A stretch of 64,000 nucleotides of DNA from Streptomyces sp. NBC_00234 (GTDB taxonomy: Bacteria; Actinomycetota; Actinomycetes; Streptomycetales; Streptomycetaceae): assembly GCF_036195325.1 (NCBI RefSeq), contig NZ_CP108101.1:7316001-7380000 (forward strand), read 5' to 3'. Every line of letters starts with the position of its first letter. Position 1 is the stretch's first letter. Made by a program: the position numbers and the translations under genes. Of the stretch, positions 25,926-34,385 are shown in pieces. The notes beneath the pieces were generated by a model. The model saw only the letters and a list, made by a program, of their open reading frames with translations. It searched no databases and was not told where the DNA came from.

Positions 25926-27412
25926 GCCAACCCGACCACCCGGCCTCGGTGGTGGCGGTCGCGCTCGTCGTGCTCGCCACCGTCCTCGTCGGCGGATTCG
26001 GACTCCGGATCTCACGGACCACGTCGGACTTCTACGTCGCGTCCAGAACCGTGCGCCCCCGCCTCAACGCGGCGGCCATCAGCGGCGAGTACCTCTCCGC
26101 CGCCTCCTTCCTCGGCATCGCGGGCCTCGTGCTCGTGCACGGCCCGGACATGCTCTGGTACCCCGTCGGATACACCGCCGGCTATCTGGTGCTGCTGGTG
26201 TTCGTGGCCGCACCGCTGCGCCGCTCGGGGGCGTACACCCTGCCCGACTTCGCCGAGGGCCGGCTCGAATCCCGCGAGGTGCGCAGGCTCGTCAGCGTGT
26301 TCGTGGTCGGCGCGGGCTGGCTCTATCTCGTACCGCAGCTCCAGGGCGCCGGCCTGACCCTGCAGATCCTCACCGGGGCGCCCGGCTGGCTCGGCGACGT
26401 GCTCGTCGCCTCCGTCGTGGTGATCGCCGTCGCCGCGGGCGGCATGCGCTCCATCACCTTCGTGCAGGTCTTCCAGTACTGGCTGAAGCTGACCGCCCTC
26501 CTCGTGCCGGCGATCTTCCTGGTGCTGGCCTGGCAGGGCGACGGCCGGCCCCGCGTCTCGTTCGACGAGCAGATATCCGTCTTCCGCGCCGACCACCCGC
26601 TCTACGCGACGTACGGGCTGATCGTGGCCACCTTCCTCGGCACCATGGGACTGCCCCACGTCGTCGTCCGCTTCTACACCAGCCCCAACGGGCGCGACGC
26701 CCGCCGCACCACCGTCGCCGTCCTCGCCCTGGTCGGCGTCTTCTACCTGCTGCCGCCCGTCTACGGGGCACTGGGCCGGCTGTACGCCCCCGAGCTGATG
26801 CACGGCGGCGACGCCGACGCGGCCGTACTCCTCCTGCCCGCACGGGTCATCGGCGGGCCGGGCGGGGACTTCCTCGGCGCGCTCATCGCGGGCGGCGCCT
26901 TCGCCGCGTTCCTCTCGACGGCCTCCGGGCTCACGATGGCCGTCGCCGGAGTGATCACCCAGGACGTGCTGCCCTCGCGCGGCGTACGGCACTTCCGGCT
27001 GGCCACGCTCCTCGCGATGGCCGTACCCCTGGCCGGTTCGCTACTGGTCAGCCGGGTGCCGGTGGCCGACGCGGTGGGGATGGCGTTCGCCGTCTCCGCC
27101 TCCTCCTTCTGCCCGCTGCTCGTGCTCGGCATCTGGTGGCGGCGGCTCACCCCGCCCGGTGCGATCGCCGGGCTGCTGCTCGGCGGCGGCTCCGCTCTGC
27201 TGTCCGTGGCCATCACCGTCAGCGGCGCGGTCCGCCCGCCCGGCTGGCCGCACGCCCTGCTCGCCTGGCCCGCCGTGTGGTCCGTACCCGTGGGCTTCCT
27301 CGCGATGATCCTCGTCTCGCTGGCGACCCCCGGCCGGATACCCCCCGGCACCAACGCCGCCATGACCCGCTTCCACCTGCCGGAAGCACTGACCTCGGGG
27401 AGAGAACGATGA
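25922..27412 (+). CDS. sodium:solute symporter, acetate (ActP)-like
   Basis: A 496-residue membrane protein with about 13 helices of the SSS family. Seen: the NQ-free family signature region GMRSITFVQVFQYWLKL, TFLGTMGLPHVVVRFY with a conserved-looking proline-histidine core, and FYVASRTVRPRLNAAAISGEYLSAASF near the start (given as short parts). It most likely imports acetate or a related monocarboxylate with a cation. Overlaps both neighbours by 4 bases, and is flanked by a LytTR regulator and a LytS-type kinase, so the transporter itself may take part in sensing. GTG 25922 start. Confidence 0.88.
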   Translation: MSQPDHPASVVAVALVVLATVLVGGFGLRISRTTSDFYVASRTVRPRLNAAAISGEYLSAASFLGIAGLVLVHGPDMLWYPVGYTAGYLVLLVFVAAPLRRSGAYTLPDFAEGRLESREVRRLVSVFVVGAGWLYLVPQLQGAGLTLQILTGAPGWLGDVLVASVVVIAVAAGGMRSITFVQVFQYWLKLTALLVPAIFLVLAWQGDGRPRVSFDEQISVFRADHPLYATYGLIVATFLGTMGLPHVVVRFYTSPNGRDARRTTVAVLALVGVFYLLPPVYGALGRLYAPELMHGGDADAAVLLLPARVIGGPGGDFLGALIAGGAFAAFLSTASGLTMAVAGVITQDVLPSRGVRHFRLATLLAMAVPLAGSLLVSRVPVADAVGMAFAVSASSFCPLLVLGIWWRRLTPPGAIAGLLLGGGSALLSVAITVSGAVRPPGWPHALLAWPAVWSVPVGFLAMILVSLATPGRIPPGTNAAMTRFHLPEALTSGRER

Positions 27413-28596
27413 CCGGGGCCGGGACAGCCGTACTCGCCGTAGTGGTCCTCCTGCTGTTCGGTACGGGCTACCTGCTGGGCCGCACGGGCCGGCCGGTGCG
27501 GACGAGTGACGTCGGCACCCCGGTGGAGCACGCCACGTTCGAAACGCTGCACACCGCCTCCCTCGCGGCCCCGCCCCTGCGCGCGGGACTCACCGAGGAG
27601 AGCGCGCGCAGGTCGGCGCGCCGGCTGCGCTCACTCCTGGGCACCGACGCGCTCTGCCTCACCGACCGCGACCGGATCCTGGTGTGGGACGGCGACGGGG
27701 ACCATCACGGCAAGGGGGTGATGGAGCAGGTCCAGGGGCTTCTCGACAGTGGCCGGGACACCGCGTTCCCCACCGGTTGCGAGGACCTCGACTGCCCGCT
27801 TCGCTGGGCGGTGGCCGTCCCGCTGACTGTCGACCACCGGGTGCTCGGCACGCTGGTCGCCTACGCTCCCCGCGAATCGGCCGTGCTGGCGCGGGCGGCG
27901 GGGGAGGTGGCCCGCTGGGTCTGCGTACAGCTGGAACTCGCCGAACTGGACCGCTCGCGCACGAAGCTCATCGAGGCGGAGATCAAGGCCCTGCGGGCAC
28001 AGATCTCCCCGCACTTCATCTTCAACTCCCTCGCGGCGATCGCCTCGTTCGTCCGCACTGATCCGGAGCAGGCGCGGGAACTCCTGCTGGAGTTCGCCGA
28101 CTTCACCCGCTACTCGTTCCGTCGCCACGGGGAGTTCACCACCCTCGCCGACGAACTGCACTCCATCGACCAGTACCTCGCGCTCGTGCGGGCCCGCTTC
28201 GGGGAACGGCTGGCCGTCACGCTCCAGGTCGCCCCCGAGGTGCTGCCCGTCGCGCTGCCGTTCCTCTGCCTCCAGCCCCTGGTCGAGAACGCCGTCAAGC
28301 ACGGCCTCGAAGGCGCGGTCACCGCCAGCCGCATCACGATCAGTGCCCTGGACGCCGGGTCGGAGGCCGAGGTCGTCATCGAGGACGACGGCACCGGCAT
28401 GGACCCGGAACGCCTGCGCCAGATCCTGCGTGGCGAGGGCGGCGTGTCGACGGGCATCGGACTGCTCAACGTGGACGAACGGCTGCGGCAGGTGTACGGC
28501 GACGAGTACGGCCTCGTCATCGAGACCGGGATCGGCGCGGGCATGAAGATCACTCTGCGGCTGCCCAAGTACCGTGCCGGGGTGCACGGTTCGTGA
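27409..28596 (+). CDS. LytS-type sensor histidine kinase
   Basis: A 395-residue kinase: one N-terminal helix (about 5-22), a GAF-like cytosolic domain (about 45-180), the His_kinase core with phosphoacceptor His in SPHFIFNSL, and a HATPase with PLVENAVKHGL (N box) and VIEDDGTGM (G1 box). This family pairs with LytTR regulators, here the gene at 24747. The start ATG overlaps the symporter stop (ATGA), so kinase and transporter are made together. With only one helix and no outside domain, the signal may be cytosolic or come through the symporter. Ends before a convergent unknown gene. Confidence 0.92.
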   Translation: MTGAGTAVLAVVVLLLFGTGYLLGRTGRPVRTSDVGTPVEHATFETLHTASLAAPPLRAGLTEESARRSARRLRSLLGTDALCLTDRDRILVWDGDGDHHGKGVMEQVQGLLDSGRDTAFPTGCEDLDCPLRWAVAVPLTVDHRVLGTLVAYAPRESAVLARAAGEVARWVCVQLELAELDRSRTKLIEAEIKALRAQISPHFIFNSLAAIASFVRTDPEQARELLLEFADFTRYSFRRHGEFTTLADELHSIDQYLALVRARFGERLAVTLQVAPEVLPVALPFLCLQPLVENAVKHGLEGAVTASRITISALDAGSEAEVVIEDDGTGMDPERLRQILRGEGGVSTGIGLLNVDERLRQVYGDEYGLVIETGIGAGMKITLRLPKYRAGVHGS

Positions 28597-28612
28597 TCCC
28601 GTCCGCGGCCGG

Positions 28613-29122
28613 TCAGTAGAGGTGGACGGCCAGATGCCCCAGCGGCAGCCCGAGCTGCCATGCCGGCGTCCACACCTGGGCGGCTTCCTCCTCCGCGCGG
28701 TCCGGTGGTGCCCAGGACGGCGCGCCGATCGCGTCGAGGTCCGCGGCGAGCAGCTCGGTCTCCTCCAGCCACCGCCAGGCCGCGCGCGCCAGAGCCGCGT
28801 CGGGGTCCGGCGGTCCGCCGGGGGCCGCGTGCCCCGCGAGCTCGTCGAGGCGTTCGCAGATCCACTCCCGCCAGGACGTCCCGTACGCCGTCAGCAGCCG
28901 CAGCTCGTCGACGCGGGCGGCGGGCAGCGCGTCGGCCACCGCCCCGTCGGAGAGGAAGATCGTGAGAGCGAGGGCCTCGCGCCCGGCGCGGTACTCCAGC
29001 GTCGTCGGCTCCATGAGATCGCCGGTCAGCAGGAGTTCGTCCGCGATGTACTCGGCGTACAGCCAGGCCATCGGGATCAGCAGGCCGCCCCCACCAGTCC
29101 CATCAGTGCGTTCGGGACGCAT
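28613..29122 (-). CDS. hypothetical acidic protein (169 aa)
   Basis: A soluble, helix-rich protein with no recognised motif. It begins at ATG 29122 after GAGG; a shorter form from ATG 29071 would drop 17 residues (TDGTGGGGLLIP) that look non-structural. Conserved-looking features are EYIADELLLTGDLMEPTTLEY and several Trp residues (SWREW, AWRWLEE, PAWQLG). It ends 17 bases from the convergent LytS kinase gene and starts divergently from the zinc-finger gene at 29234. I cannot assign a function. Confidence 0.6.
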   Translation of the reverse strand: MRPERTDGTGGGGLLIPMAWLYAEYIADELLLTGDLMEPTTLEYRAGREALALTIFLSDGAVADALPAARVDELRLLTAYGTSWREWICERLDELAGHAAPGGPPDPDAALARAAWRWLEETELLAADLDAIGAPSWAPPDRAEEEAAQVWTPAWQLGLPLGHLAVHLY

Positions 29123-29233
29123 CCCGCCTCGCCTCTTTCCTCCATCGGCACAGGGCTTCAGGGAGCATTGAACCGGGGGCGCATGCCCCGCGTGGGCAGA
29201 AGAGCAAGTTCGTTGAGGAGATACGAGGTTGAG

Positions 29234-29431
29234 ATGACCGCCGACCATGCCGACGTCCCGCATGTGCGGCAGTTGCTCGGTGCGTACGTCCTGGACGCGC
29301 TGGCCGACGGGGAGTGTGCCACCGTGTCCCGGCATCTTCAGCGCTGCGACGGCTGCGCGGGCGCCTATGTCGAGGTCGCGGAGGCATCGGCCATGCTCGG
29401 CCTGCTCAACGAGGAGGATCTGCTGGAGTAG
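29234..29431 (+). CDS. small zinc-finger (zf-HC2) protein, probable minimal anti-sigma factor
   Basis: A 65-residue protein that consists almost only of an anti-sigma zinc-binding domain: HVRQLLGAYVLDALADGE then SRHLQRCDGC (H-x3-C-x2-C). There is no membrane helix, so it would be cytosolic. ATG 29234 follows a GAGGAGATACGAGG region. Its last 67 bases overlap the 3' end of the ECF sigma gene on the opposite strand, its probable partner; the usual order is the same strand, sigma first. Function is inferred from the motif. Confidence 0.7.
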   Translation: MTADHADVPHVRQLLGAYVLDALADGECATVSRHLQRCDGCAGAYVEVAEASAMLGLLNEEDLLE

Positions 29432-29934
29432 CCGGGCAGACTGCGGGACAGCAGCCGGAGCGCGTAGTACGAACGGGACTTGACGGTGCCCGCGGGTATG
29501 CCCAGCGCCTGCGCCGTCTCCCCCACGCTCAGTCCGCGGAAGTAGATCTGCACCAGTACCGCGCGGTGCTCCGGGCTGAGGGTCTTCACCGCCTCCCGTA
29601 CGTCGAGGGCGCGCATCGCCGAGTCCGCGGTGTCCTGCGGCGCGGGGGCGCTCTCCAGGACGGCGTCGCTCACCTCCGCCGGGCGGGCCAGGCGCGAGCG
29701 GCGTGCGTCGATGGCGAGACGGCGCCCGACGGTGAAGAGCCAGGGGCGCATGGAGTCGTAGGGGGCGTCGAACGCCTCCGGGTGCTGCCAGGCGCGTACC
29801 AGCGTCTCCTGGAGCAGGTCCTCCGCGCGCTGCCGGTCGCCGAAGGTCAGGCCCAGCAGGAAGTGGAACAGCGCGGGCCCGTGCTCCCGCTGGAGATCCG
29901 CGAGGGCCCGCTCGCCGGTCTTCGTCGTGGTCAT
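29365..29934 (-). CDS. ECF RNA polymerase sigma factor
   Basis: A 189-residue ECF sigma factor with region 2 (GDRQRAEDLLQETLVRAWQH and PWLFTVGRRLAIDARR) and region 4 (LSPEHRAVLVQIYFRGLSVGETA, then GIPAGTVKSRSYYAL). ATG 29934 starts it. The C-terminal 25 residues (Ser/Arg-rich) read across the convergent zinc-finger gene, a 67-base overlap, and look non-conserved, so the overlap may come from loss of an earlier stop. It probably recognises a promoter of its own and is held by the zinc-finger protein. Confidence 0.88.
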   Translation of the reverse strand: MTTTKTGERALADLQREHGPALFHFLLGLTFGDRQRAEDLLQETLVRAWQHPEAFDAPYDSMRPWLFTVGRRLAIDARRSRLARPAEVSDAVLESAPAPQDTADSAMRALDVREAVKTLSPEHRAVLVQIYFRGLSVGETAQALGIPAGTVKSRSYYALRLLSRSLPGYSSRSSSLSRPSMADASATST

Positions 29935-30144
29935 GGTGAACGTCCCTTCCCGGAGAGGCCCCTGCCGCCTCGCTGCCGCCTGGCGTATACGAACGCATTC
30001 GCGCCAGGAGGAACAGGCAGCGCACCGAGCTGTGCGACGAGCGGTCGCACGGAGCGGCGAGTGGTGCGGTGAACGGTCGGACGGCGGCGATACAGCCGAT
30101 TCAGGGAGACGCGAGGCTTTGATCCTTGACTCTGCGGTATGAAG

Positions 30145-30160
30145 ATATGTGTAGTCATAT
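30145..30160. promoter_or_regulatory. short inverted repeat upstream of CapA-like gene
   Basis: ATATG and CATAT are separated by TGTAGT, in an AT-rich patch downstream of a TTGACT box (30126-30131). Possible operator or promoter element for the gene at 30193. Confidence 0.35.
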
Positions 30161-30192
30161 GTCCGTAATCAGTCGAACTGGGAGCCGGACAG

Positions 30193-31404
30193 ATGACGAA
30201 GCGCATCCGACAGAGCACGGTGGCCGCCGTCGCCGTGCTGCTCGCGGCGGCCACGGCGTGCACCGGGCAGCAGTCCCCGGCCACGCGTGACGCCGCACGG
30301 ACCCCGGCCGCCGGGCAGGGGGGCGGGGGAGCGGGTGGCGTCGGCGCCGACAAGGCCCGCGCCTTCACGCTCCTGGCCTCAGGCGACGTCCTGCCGCACT
30401 CCTCGGTCATCGACCGGGCCGCTGCCGACGCCGGCGGCCTGGGCTACGACTTCCGGCCGATGCTCGCAGGCGCGGAACCCGTCGTCTCCGGGGCGGATCT
30501 GGCCATCTGTCACATGGAGACGGTGTACGGGGAGGACGGCGGCCCCTACACCGGCTACCCCGCCTTCAAGTCGCCGCCCGAAGTGGCGAAGGGTCTGCGG
30601 GCCACCGGATTCGACTCCTGCTCCACCGCCTCGAACCACACGCTGGACGACGGAGCCGGCGGCATCCGCCGTACTCTCGACGCCCTCGACGCGGCGGGCA
30701 TCGCCCACGCCGGTTCCGCACGCTCCGCCGCCGAGGCCGCCCGGCCCACGCTTCTGCGGGCGGGCTCCGGCAAGCACGCCGCGAAGGTCGCCCACCTCGC
30801 CTACACCTACGGAACCAACGACTTCCCGCTGCCTCCGGGGCAGCCCTGGGCGGTCAACCTGATCGACGAACAGAAGATCGTCGCCGACGCGCGGGCGGCC
30901 CGGCGGGCGGGCGCCGACGTGGTGGCCGTCTCCCTGCACTGGGGCACCGAATGGCAGGACGAGCCCGACGAGAAGCAGCTCGACCTCGGCCGGCGGCTCA
31001 CCGCCGCCACCTCCGCGGGCCGCCCCGACATCGACCTGATCCTCGGCACGCACGCCCATGTGCCGCAGGCGTACGAGAAGGTCAACGGCACCTGGATCAT
31101 CTATGGCATGGGCGACCAGATCGCCGGCGCGATGATCAACTACGAGGGCGCCCAGGACCCGCGGGGCAACCAGAGCTCCATGGGCCGCTTCACCTTCGAG
31201 CCGCCCGCGAAGCCCGGAGAGCGCTGGACGGTGAAGAAGGCCGAATTCGTCCCCCAGTGGTACGACACCGTCGCCGGACGTGTCGTCAACCTCGCCGCCG
31301 CCGTCGACGAGGGCGCCGACCAGCAGCGCGAGGTGCGCGACCGCATCCGCGCCGTCGTCCTCGGCCGCGGTGCGGCCGAGGACGACCTCCTCATGGGGAA
31401 GTGA
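30193..31404 (+). CDS. CapA-family lipoprotein (poly-gamma-glutamate synthesis/transport-like)
   Basis: A 403-residue exported lipoprotein (signal about 1-24, LLAAATAC lipobox) with a CapA-type metallophosphatase-like domain. Seen: GDVLPHS near the start, DLAICHMETVY, STASNHTLDDG, VAVSLHWGTEW and ILGTHAHVPQAYEK, which place Asp, Asn and His residues for metal binding. CapA proteins work in poly-gamma-glutamate capsule formation in bacilli, but many actinobacterial members stand alone and their substrate is not known. No capBC genes are nearby. The end overlaps the convergent glycosidase gene by 14 bases. Confidence 0.88.
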   Translation: MTKRIRQSTVAAVAVLLAAATACTGQQSPATRDAARTPAAGQGGGGAGGVGADKARAFTLLASGDVLPHSSVIDRAAADAGGLGYDFRPMLAGAEPVVSGADLAICHMETVYGEDGGPYTGYPAFKSPPEVAKGLRATGFDSCSTASNHTLDDGAGGIRRTLDALDAAGIAHAGSARSAAEAARPTLLRAGSGKHAAKVAHLAYTYGTNDFPLPPGQPWAVNLIDEQKIVADARAARRAGADVVAVSLHWGTEWQDEPDEKQLDLGRRLTAATSAGRPDIDLILGTHAHVPQAYEKVNGTWIIYGMGDQIAGAMINYEGAQDPRGNQSSMGRFTFEPPAKPGERWTVKKAEFVPQWYDTVAGRVVNLAAAVDEGADQQREVRDRIRAVVLGRGAAEDDLLMGK

Positions 31405-34288
31405 CGCCGACAGCGAGCAGCCAGCCGCGTCCCGGGGCGACCGGGACGGGCTCGCCGGCCGCGAAGGACCGCTCCGGCTGGAACCCCTCGATCGCCGGGG
31501 CGTAGGCCGGAACCAGTCCGTCCGTAGTCGTCAGCACGCACTCCACCGGCTCCCCGGCCCACGAGGCCAGCGCCGTGACGGTCCCGCCCGGCCCCTCCCA
31601 GGTGGAGGCCAGGACATCGGAACGGCCGGTGGAGACGGGCGTCGTGTCCGCCCACCACCCCGTCAGCTCCGCCTCCGGCAGCCGCAGTGCGTCGAAGGCC
31701 CGCCACAGGGGACGCACATCGGTCATCGGGGCCCGCGCCGTCATCCCGAAGACCAGCCCGCGCCAGGGATTGCCGCCGCCCTCCAGCATCTCGCCCATCA
31801 GACCGAAGGGAATCCCGGACAGCTCCACCAGCCAGTACGCCGGGTCGGTGTTCTCGTAGTCGAAGAGCTCGCCGAGCCAGAGCCGGTCGGTGTACGGCAT
31901 CAGCTCCGCGTACAGATTGGCGCTGGAGGCGAAGCCGTCCGGTTCGCGGTACTGGTTGCAGGAGTGCAGGTCGATCACCGGCGGTGCGGAGCCCGGCCGG
32001 GAGAGGGCCTTGCGCACCCGCTTCATCGTCGTGCGGTCGTACGCCACGTCGTCGAGGTACAGCCCGTCGACGCCGACCCGGTGGCGCAGCCGGTCGATCC
32101 CGCACACGTAGGAGTTGTGCCAGCGGGAGTCGCCGGAGGTGACCACGGCGACGTCGCCGACGTCGGAGGCCACCCAGCCGGGCACGTAGTCGGTGCCCAG
32201 GTGCTCGCGGAGCCAGGCGTGACCGCCGCCCGGTCCCGGTGCGAGGACCTCGTCCCCGAACGAGGCCAGCGCGGGAAGTTCCGGGGTGTGCCGGGTCAGT
32301 TCGCGCACGGTGTCGTACACCTTGACCCGGATGCCGAGCCGGTGGGCGTCCTCGGTGTAGGCGCGCAGCACGTCGGCGGCGAGCAGCGGGTCGTTGATGT
32401 ACGGGTTGGGCGGGGTGGCGTGGTGCAGATTGACGACGTTGGCACCGTACGCGGCGACCTCCTGCGGGGACGCGTAGGCGTGGTAGTACCGGTCGGTGAG
32501 CTGGGTGCCGGGCCGCAACGGCTTGAACGGCGTGAGCAGCAGCCGCAGTTCGAAGCGGCGCCGCTCCCCGACGGCGAGCCGCACCGGCCCGCTGAACGCG
32601 GTCACGGTCCGGACTCCGCCGGCGGTCCGCAGCCGCACGCCGCCCTCTCCGTCACCCGCCCAGGAACGGGGTGTGACCAGGGGCTTCTCGCGGTAGTAGT
32701 TGGTGTTCAGCGGGCGGGTGTAGTGCTCGTCTCGGAGCGACAGCTGAAGACCGGCCGACGGTGCGCCGAGCCAGAGAGCGTCCTGATTGCGGGTCGGGGT
32801 GTCCCAGCTCCAGTCGAAGGAGTCCGGGCAGCGCTGCCCGGGCAGCCCGAGACCCATGGCGTACCGCGCGACCCCGGCGTGGAGCGGCACGTCCAGCCGC
32901 ACCTCGGTGTCGAGCGCCTCGGTGGCCTCCAGGGTCGCCCGTACGACGAGGAACCCGTCGGCCTCCAGCTCGCCCTCGGTGTGCAGCCGCAGTCCGGGAC
33001 CGGTCGCCGTGGTGGACCAGCGGACCCGGGCGGGCCCCGGCTGTACGAGTGTCAGCGGCCCCTGGTCGAGGGGGCGGCCGACCGTGAGCGTCACCGGGGC
33101 CGCGAGCAGTTCCTGTCCGGGACCACCGGTGGCGGTCACCTGGGGTGTGAACGAGGAGGTCAGGCGGTGCGGCAGTCCGTCATCGCCCAGTTCCACGGAC
33201 CGTCCGAGGATGTCGAGGCGGCGGCCTGCCGTCCTCACCGGGGTGAAGGGCGCCACCACCTCGTCGTCCTGGCCGAGCGCCGAGTCGAGCCAGCGCAGCC
33301 GCGCGAGCCGTTCAGGCTCACCCGCGCCGTGGTCGGCGACGCTCTCCGGCCCCACAGTGATACGCAGCGGCAGCACCCGTTCCGCCGTGCCGCGCGCGCG
33401 TACGGCGATCTCACCCTCGTACGCGCCCGGTTCGGCGTCCACCGGCACATCGAGTCCGCACCAGAGCGCGTGCACCTGCCCGGCACCGACGTCGATCCGC
33501 TTCTCGAAGCGCAGACCGCGCGCGTCGGTGCCTCCTGTGCTGAGACACCGGGTGGGGAACGGCAGTCCGCGGACCTCCGCGGTGACCTCCTCCAGCGCGG
33601 CCACCGCGTGGATCCCGGCCTGCAGCACATAGAACTCGCCGCGCGCCGCGGCTCCCGCGAACGCGGCGAACGGCTTCGACGCCGCCCAGCGCGCGGGCAG
33701 CCGGCCGATCCGGCCGAGCGGACGGGTCCGGTCCTCGCCGAAGAGCAGGAACGGCTCGTGCGGATGCGCCTGGATCAGCGCGGCACGCTCCTCGGCGGTG
33801 GCCGCGAAGCCGAGCGGTGCGAAGGAGTCGACGGCGCTCACCGCCTCGTACCGGAAGGTCTCCGCCCGCTCCAGGCGGGGCCAGGCGCTCTCCGGGTCCC
33901 GGAGCCCGCAGCGGTGCACCCAGCCGGGGTCGGCGGTCGGGGTGGGCTGCCGGTAGGCGGCCTGCGGGTAGTAGGGGCGGCCGGTGTGGGCGTACGGCAG
34001 ATAGTGCACGGCGTACTCGCCGGGGCCCTCGACCGGTTCGAAGGCGATCCGGCCGCGTTCGGCCGTCACCTCCACCCGCACGGTGTTGCGAATCCGGCGG
34101 CCCGACGGGGCGAGCACCAGCACGTCGACGGAGCTCGGCTCCGGATCGTTGCGGCGCCAGGGGAGTTCGGCACCCACCACGTCGCCGTCCGAGGTCACGC
34201 GCACGAGCATCCGGTGGTTGCCGTAGGCATCGCCGTCCCACGAGCCGAGCCCGCACTCCAGCTCCGGATGCCGATCCTGCTCAGCCAT
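31391..34288 (-). CDS. large intracellular glycoside hydrolase-like protein (DUF6067 type)
   Basis: A 965-residue protein without signal peptide. It has N-terminal beta-rich domains (about 1-560), then a TIM-barrel-like region (about 570-890) with HHATPPNPYINDP, IRVKVYDTVRELT, and GVDGLYLDDVAYDR where the paired aspartates look catalytic, followed by a C-terminal beta domain. I place it with the DUF6067/glycoside hydrolase domain proteins, not a firm family. Divergent from a ROK regulator and near a sugar ABC operon, so it probably splits a sugar imported by that system, inside the cell. ATG 34288. Confidence 0.75.
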   Translation of the reverse strand: MAEQDRHPELECGLGSWDGDAYGNHRMLVRVTSDGDVVGAELPWRRNDPEPSSVDVLVLAPSGRRIRNTVRVEVTAERGRIAFEPVEGPGEYAVHYLPYAHTGRPYYPQAAYRQPTPTADPGWVHRCGLRDPESAWPRLERAETFRYEAVSAVDSFAPLGFAATAEERAALIQAHPHEPFLLFGEDRTRPLGRIGRLPARWAASKPFAAFAGAAARGEFYVLQAGIHAVAALEEVTAEVRGLPFPTRCLSTGGTDARGLRFEKRIDVGAGQVHALWCGLDVPVDAEPGAYEGEIAVRARGTAERVLPLRITVGPESVADHGAGEPERLARLRWLDSALGQDDEVVAPFTPVRTAGRRLDILGRSVELGDDGLPHRLTSSFTPQVTATGGPGQELLAAPVTLTVGRPLDQGPLTLVQPGPARVRWSTTATGPGLRLHTEGELEADGFLVVRATLEATEALDTEVRLDVPLHAGVARYAMGLGLPGQRCPDSFDWSWDTPTRNQDALWLGAPSAGLQLSLRDEHYTRPLNTNYYREKPLVTPRSWAGDGEGGVRLRTAGGVRTVTAFSGPVRLAVGERRRFELRLLLTPFKPLRPGTQLTDRYYHAYASPQEVAAYGANVVNLHHATPPNPYINDPLLAADVLRAYTEDAHRLGIRVKVYDTVRELTRHTPELPALASFGDEVLAPGPGGGHAWLREHLGTDYVPGWVASDVGDVAVVTSGDSRWHNSYVCGIDRLRHRVGVDGLYLDDVAYDRTTMKRVRKALSRPGSAPPVIDLHSCNQYREPDGFASSANLYAELMPYTDRLWLGELFDYENTDPAYWLVELSGIPFGLMGEMLEGGGNPWRGLVFGMTARAPMTDVRPLWRAFDALRLPEAELTGWWADTTPVSTGRSDVLASTWEGPGGTVTALASWAGEPVECVLTTTDGLVPAYAPAIEGFQPERSFAAGEPVPVAPGRGWLLAVGVTSP

Positions 34289-34385
34289 GTCCGCACTCCC
34301 TCGACGGCGCTATTTATTAGGTAAGTTGCTCAATTGCCATGGGACACCATGGAGAGCCGACGATCACGCTGTCAAGGGAGCTGCC

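Noticed and set aside
25867..28596. A 909-codon frame suggesting a transporter-kinase fusion.
   Set aside because: The first part is a wrong frame of the symporter gene; the kinase begins at ATG 27409.
31280..34324. A 1014-codon plus-strand frame opposite the glycosidase gene.
   Set aside because: Mirror frame of a real gene on the other strand; composition is of the shadow type (rich in Arg, Gly, Val, His) without motifs.
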